DNA from: an uncultured Oscillospiraceae bacterium
GTDB lineage: Bacteria; Bacillota; Clostridia; Oscillospirales; Ruminococcaceae
Direction: 5' to 3'
Length of the DNA stretch: 10,112 nucleotides
Assembly (NCBI GenBank): GCA_900556255.1
Contig: USNZ01000020.1
Span: 1-10,112 of the forward strand
In this document: one piece after another, positions 7,798 to 10,112 of the stretch
Layout of the letters: each line of letters opens with the position of its first letter
How positions within the stretch are numbered: position 1 is the stretch's first letter
The notes under the pieces: generated by a model
What the model was told of the DNA's origin: nothing
The model's database searches: none
The model's input: the letters and a program-made list of their open reading frames with translations, nothing else
Made by a program: the position numbers and the translations under genes

Positions 7798-8190
7798 TCA
7801 ACTCTTTTTGGTAAAGTGTGTGTGGCACTTGGGGCAGGTGATGGCAATGCTGCCGCGCCCGCGCGGTACGCGCAGCTCCTGCCGGCAGCCGGGGCAGCGG
7901 AAATACTTGTACTGCTTTCGCTGCTTGAAGCGCATGCGGTATTTGCCGAACCATGCCGTGACCTTGCTGCGGTAAAACAGGTACTTGCTGTTTTCGGCGC
8001 GGCGCTTATAAAAGTCACGGCTCAATGTGCGGTAATAACAGTACGCCAGCAGGGCAAACCCGCCCCAGTATAAAACGGCGGAGAACCATGTGCCGAACAA
8101 GATGCAAATCAGGCTGCATACCGACAAAAATGCGCTGAATTGGTCAAAGCCGTAGCGGCCCGCCATAAAGCGCCGGAACCAGTTTTTCAT
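7798..8190 (-). CDS. Two-TM membrane protein with C-terminal zinc ribbon
   Basis: A 130-residue protein of unknown function, first gene of the three-gene operon. A short basic N terminus (KNWFRRFMAGR) precedes two hydrophobic helices at about 17-34 and 37-53. A strongly basic region (54-97, rich in Lys/Arg and Tyr) follows, then a zinc ribbon with CPGC (99-102) and CPKC (119-122). By the positive-inside rule both ends should be cytoplasmic, placing the ribbon at the inner membrane face. The start at 8190 is supported by AAAGGTGA (8198-8205) 7 bases upstream. The basic stretch and zinc ribbon could bind nucleic acid or recruit a partner; neither is shown by the sequence. Confidence 0.82.
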   Translation of the reverse strand: MKNWFRRFMAGRYGFDQFSAFLSVCSLICILFGTWFSAVLYWGGFALLAYCYYRTLSRDFYKRRAENSKYLFYRSKVTAWFGKYRMRFKQRKQYKYFRCPGCRQELRVPRGRGSIAITCPKCHTHFTKKS

Positions 8191-8240
8191 ACCGTAGTCA
8201 CCTTTCCGCAGCGTATCCTAAATACACGCTCTAATCTGTA

Positions 8241-8249
8241 AGTATGCCA
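8241..8249 (-). promoter_or_regulatory. Possible extended -10 promoter for the zinc-ribbon operon
   Basis: On the minus strand TGG-CATACT forms an extended -10 about 50 bases before the ATG at 8190, but no good -35 lies 16-18 bases upstream. I see no clear terminator between the PLP-enzyme gene stop (8303) and here, so readthrough from that gene is an alternative source of transcript. Confidence 0.3.
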
Positions 8250-8302
8250 TATAAATGTTTGCAAATCGTGAACAAGAGACAAAAAGAATTTGAACATTTT
8301 CG

Positions 8303-9196
8303 TTATTCGTACATTCTGCGCCCCGCAAAGACGCAAAGCGGGCGTTTGGCCTTGCCGGTGCTCATCAGCTGTTCGGCGGCGGCCAGTGTTGCCCCCGCGC
8401 TGGTGCAGGCGGGGATGCCGTCAAAAAACAGTACCTCGCGGGCGGCGCGCTCGGCCTCGGAGGTGGTCACCGTCAGCACGGTGTCCACAACGTAGGGGTT
8501 GTAGTTGTCGGGCACAAAGCCGGGGCCGATGCCTCCGATGCCATGCTGGCCGATAAACCCGCCGGAAATCGCGGCGCACTCGGCCGGTTCCACGGCTACG
8601 ATGCGGATCATGCTGTTCCACGCCTTGATGTACTCGGCCACGCCGGTTACCGTGCCGCCGCTGCCCACGCCGATGACCACAGCGTCGATGGCGTCCCCGG
8701 CGGCTTTCAGAATTTGGGGGCCGGTAACGCGGCGGTGGTATTCGGGGTTGTCATCGTTGGAAAAATAGCGCGTATAATAGCCGTTGTAGCGTTGGGCAGT
8801 CTGCTGGGCGATGCGGTCCATCGCCTTGCGGCTGCCGTTGCTGCTGACAACGATGCGCGCACCCAGCTCCTGCAGGCGCTGGCGGCGGGCGATGGGCAGG
8901 CTGCTGGGCACGATCAGAATACACGGGTGGCCCGTGGTGGCGCAGCTGACGGCCAGCGCCGAACCAAAGCTGCCGGAGCTTGCCTCCACCACCGGCATAC
9001 CGGGGGTCAGGGTGCCGCGCTCGGTCGCAAAGGCCAGCATGGTCTCGGCCAGGCCGTCCTTGCAGGTGCCGGTGGCCCCACCGAAATCCAGATACGCAAG
9101 CACACTGGCCGCCAAAGCATGGTGGCCGGAGTAACCGTCCAACCGCACAACGGGGGAACGGTATACATCTTGATAGTAGCTTTTGAGTATCGGCAC
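8303..9196 (-). CDS. PLP-dependent enzyme, cysteine synthase (OASS) fold, divergent
   Basis: A 297-residue fold-type II PLP enzyme related to O-acetylserine sulfhydrylase (CysK/CysM). Seen: the Schiff-base lysine K46 in GGATGTCKDG, the substrate-loop position SSGSFG (73-78), FSNDDNPEYHRRVTGPQI (145-162) matching the family's FxNPANPxxHxxTTGPEI, the phosphate-binding loop GVGSGGTVTG (176-185), VEPAE (202-206) and GIGPGFVPDN (222-231). The loop that in true CysK reads TSGNTG has Ser and Phe in place of Asn and Thr, so it may use another substrate; it should not be named cysK on this evidence. It is slightly shorter than CysK (about 310-320) at the C terminus. The start is GTG at 9196, with AAAGGAAAGGG (about 9207-9217) upstream; no ATG near the N terminus would retain the homologous region. 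No cysE or sulfur genes adjoin it, and ylxM-ffh is divergent. Confidence 0.88.
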   Translation of the reverse strand: MPILKSYYQDVYRSPVVRLDGYSGHHALAASVLAYLDFGGATGTCKDGLAETMLAFATERGTLTPGMPVVEASSGSFGSALAVSCATTGHPCILIVPSSLPIARRQRLQELGARIVVSSNGSRKAMDRIAQQTAQRYNGYYTRYFSNDDNPEYHRRVTGPQILKAAGDAIDAVVIGVGSGGTVTGVAEYIKAWNSMIRIVAVEPAECAAISGGFIGQHGIGGIGPGFVPDNYNPYVVDTVLTVTTSEAERAAREVLFFDGIPACTSAGATLAAAEQLMSTGKAKRPLCVFAGRRMYE

Positions 9197-9240
9197 GGTA
9201 AGCAGCCCTTTCCTTTTATAATAGAAAACAAAGTATTCCT

Positions 9241-9269
9241 ATTATAGCATAATCCGCCGCGATTTGCAC
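9241..9269 (-). promoter_or_regulatory. Extended -10 promoter for the PLP-enzyme gene
   Basis: On the minus strand TGC-TATAAT (9241-9249) is a perfect -10 with a TGn extension, about 45 bases before the GTG start. The hexamer 17 bases upstream (9264-9269, GTGCAA) is a poor -35, which suggests reliance on the extended -10 or an activator. Confidence 0.6.
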
Positions 9270-9279
9270 CCAACAGACA

Positions 9280-9300
9280 GACAAAACTAAAAATTTTGTC
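9280..9300. repeat. AT-rich inverted repeat between divergent promoters
   Basis: GACAAAA (9280-9286) and TTTTGTC (9294-9300) form perfect 7-base arms around a 7-base centre. The repeat sits roughly 45-65 bases upstream of the expected start of the PLP-enzyme transcript, a position usual for an activator, and 40 bases upstream of the ylxM -35. It could be a regulator site, but AT-rich repeats of this size can arise by chance. Confidence 0.35.
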
Positions 9301-9339
9301 AAAACCCGCCGTAAACCGCAAAAAAGTTGCCGAAAACCC

Positions 9340-9368
9340 TTGACTTGTGCGCCGGATACTGGTATAAT
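9340..9368 (+). promoter_or_regulatory. Strong sigma-A promoter for ylxM-ffh
   Basis: TTGACT (9340-9345), a 17-base spacer and TATAAT (9363-9368), with TG one base before the -10. This is the best promoter in the window, fitting an essential, constitutively needed operon. Transcription should begin near 9375, leaving a leader of about 55 bases. Confidence 0.9.
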
Positions 9369-9377
9369 TCAAAAGCT

Positions 9378-9402
9378 GATGTAAAGAAAATAGCTTTACA
9401 TC
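9378..9402 (+). promoter_or_regulatory. Hairpin at the 5' end of the ylxM-ffh leader
   Basis: GATGTAAAG (9378-9386) pairs with CTTTACATC (9394-9402), a perfect 9-bp stem with a 7-base loop. It begins a few bases after the expected transcription start. No U tract follows, so it is not a terminator; it may be an operator palindrome in DNA or a 5' stem that stabilises the mRNA. A competing pairing, AAAGCT (9372-9377) with AGCTTT (9392-9397), is also possible. Confidence 0.5.
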
Positions 9403-9430
9403 GCAAACGCAGTAAAGGGGGAACGGGTAT

Positions 9431-9829
9431 ATGGCGGGCAAACCGCAGAAAAACCTGACCTATTCCATACTGCTGGACTTTTACGGTTCGGTGCTTACCG
9501 AAAAGCAGCGGATCATCTTAACGGAATATTACGATGAGGATCTTTCCCTGGCCGAAATTGCCGAGAATATGGGTATCACCCGCCAGGGCGTTCGGGACGC
9601 CATCAAGCACGGTGAGGCCGCGCTGGACGAACTGGAAACAAAGCTCGGCAATGCGCGCCGCCATACGGCTATGCAGCGCGATTTAGAGCGCCTGCTGCAG
9701 CTGACCATGGAAGTGCGCTGCTGCAACTCCGGGCTGTACACCTCATCCCCGCAAATCGACAAGGACACCGGCGAGATGCTTACTATCATCCAACGCCTGA
9801 ACACGCAGGAGGACGCAGATGGCATTTGA
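9431..9829 (+). CDS. ylxM: YlxM/UPF0122 family SRP-associated helix-turn-helix protein
   Basis: A small cytoplasmic protein encoded next to ffh in many Bacillota and, in Streptococcus, reported to modulate the signal recognition particle GTPases. It has 132 residues. The N-terminal part (LDFYGSVLTEKQRIILTEYY, 15-34) and the sigma-factor-like helix-turn-helix (about 37-66, LSLAEIAENMGITRQGVRDA) are typical of the family. The C-terminal region (67-132), with a CC pair near residue 97, is longer than the roughly 110 residues of B. subtilis YlxM and ends in an acidic tail. The ATG at 9431 follows an AAAGGGGGA ribosome site at 8 bases. Its end overlaps ffh by 11 bases, indicating coupled translation. 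ftsY, often adjacent in other species, is not upstream here. Confidence 0.93.
   Translation: MAGKPQKNLTYSILLDFYGSVLTEKQRIILTEYYDEDLSLAEIAENMGITRQGVRDAIKHGEAALDELETKLGNARRHTAMQRDLERLLQLTMEVRCCNSGLYTSSPQIDKDTGEMLTIIQRLNTQEDADGI
9807..9812 (+). promoter_or_regulatory. Ribosome binding site of ffh, inside ylxM
   Basis: A consensus AGGAGG lying 6 bases before the ATG at 9819, within the last codons of ylxM. It fixes the ffh start and the 11-base overlap. Confidence 0.9.
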
Positions 9830-10112
9830 ATCATTGACAGATCGCCTGAACGGCGTTTTCAAAAAGCTGCGCGGCAAGGGCAAGCTGAATGAGGCGGACA
9901 TCAAGACTGCCATGCGCGAAGTCCGTATGGCGCTGCTGGAAGCCGACGTCAACTACAAAGTCGCTAAGGACTTCTGCGCGCAGGTTTCCGAGCGCGCCAT
10001 GGGGCAGGAGGTCATGGAAAGCCTGACCCCCGCCCAGCAGGTGGTCAAAATCGTCAACGATGAGCTGACAAAGCTCATGGGCGGCGATGAGATCCACACC
10101 CTGCGCATCACA
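9819..10112 (+). CDS. ffh: Signal recognition particle protein Ffh, N-terminal part, 3' end cut by window
   Basis: The SRP54 homologue that binds signal sequences and 4.5S/6S RNA and targets ribosomes to the membrane via FtsY. The 98 residues present are the helical N domain: MAFESLTDRLNGVFKKLRGK at the start, then NEADIKTAMREVRMALLEAD, GQEVMESLTPAQQVVKIVNDEL and LMGG, all close to the family standard. The frame (9819, 9822, ...) stays open to the last base, so the gene runs on past the window; the GTPase G1 loop would come within the next few codons. The ATG follows AGGAGG at 6 bases and overlaps the ylxM stop by 11 bases, so both are expressed from the promoter at 9340-9368. Confidence 0.97.
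   Translation, partial: MAFESLTDRLNGVFKKLRGKGKLNEADIKTAMREVRMALLEADVNYKVAKDFCAQVSERAMGQEVMESLTPAQQVVKIVNDELTKLMGGDEIHTLRIT

Noticed and set aside
8191..8302. Small gene or terminator between the PLP-enzyme gene and the zinc-ribbon gene
   Set aside because: No convincing short frame with a ribosome site, and no stable hairpin with a U tract after the stop at 8303.
9297..9302. TTGACA on the minus strand as a -35 for the PLP-enzyme gene
   Set aside because: No -10-like hexamer lies 16-18 bases downstream; the good TATAAT at 9241 is more than 50 bases away.

Overview
The window looks like chromosomal sequence from a GC-rich member of the Bacillota (Clostridia, most likely Oscillospiraceae/Ruminococcaceae of the Faecalibacterium-Gemmiger-Subdoligranulum type). 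The basis is the FeoA-FeoB fusion, the DUF1846 and DUF5685 proteins, the ylxM-ffh pair, AGGAGG-like ribosome sites and sigma-A type promoters, in GC-rich coding sequence. This assignment rests on protein style, not on a database search. There are eight genes (the first and last are cut by the window edges), no RNA genes, and no mobile elements or CRISPR.

Layout. At 1-1991 (+) is the 3' part of a P-type cation ATPase. It converges on a DUF1846 gene (2058-3551, -), and the two share a strong bidirectional hairpin terminator. Next on the minus strand is a single-gene iron-uptake unit, a FeoA-FeoB fusion (3695-6064), with its own promoter, terminator and an operator-like inverted repeat. A three-gene minus-strand operon follows, reading from 8190 down to 6221: a two-TM zinc-ribbon membrane protein, a DUF5685 protein, and a J-domain protein with a TPR-like region and a Cys-rich hydrophobic tail. 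The last two overlap by ATGA. A PLP-dependent enzyme of the cysteine synthase fold (8303-9196, -) is divergent from ylxM-ffh (9431 onward, +), the signal recognition particle pair, which has a near-consensus promoter and a hairpin at the start of its leader.

Two units concern metal ions (P-type ATPase, FeoAB) and one concerns co-translational membrane targeting (ylxM-ffh). The part least explained by known biology is the zinc-ribbon / DUF5685 / J-domain operon. Its middle protein carries two Asp-rich motifs that recall squalene/phytoene synthases plus a CxxC and a Cys-x2-His motif, and both flanking proteins have hydrophobic segments. Coding density is high, and no gap between genes exceeds about 235 bases.
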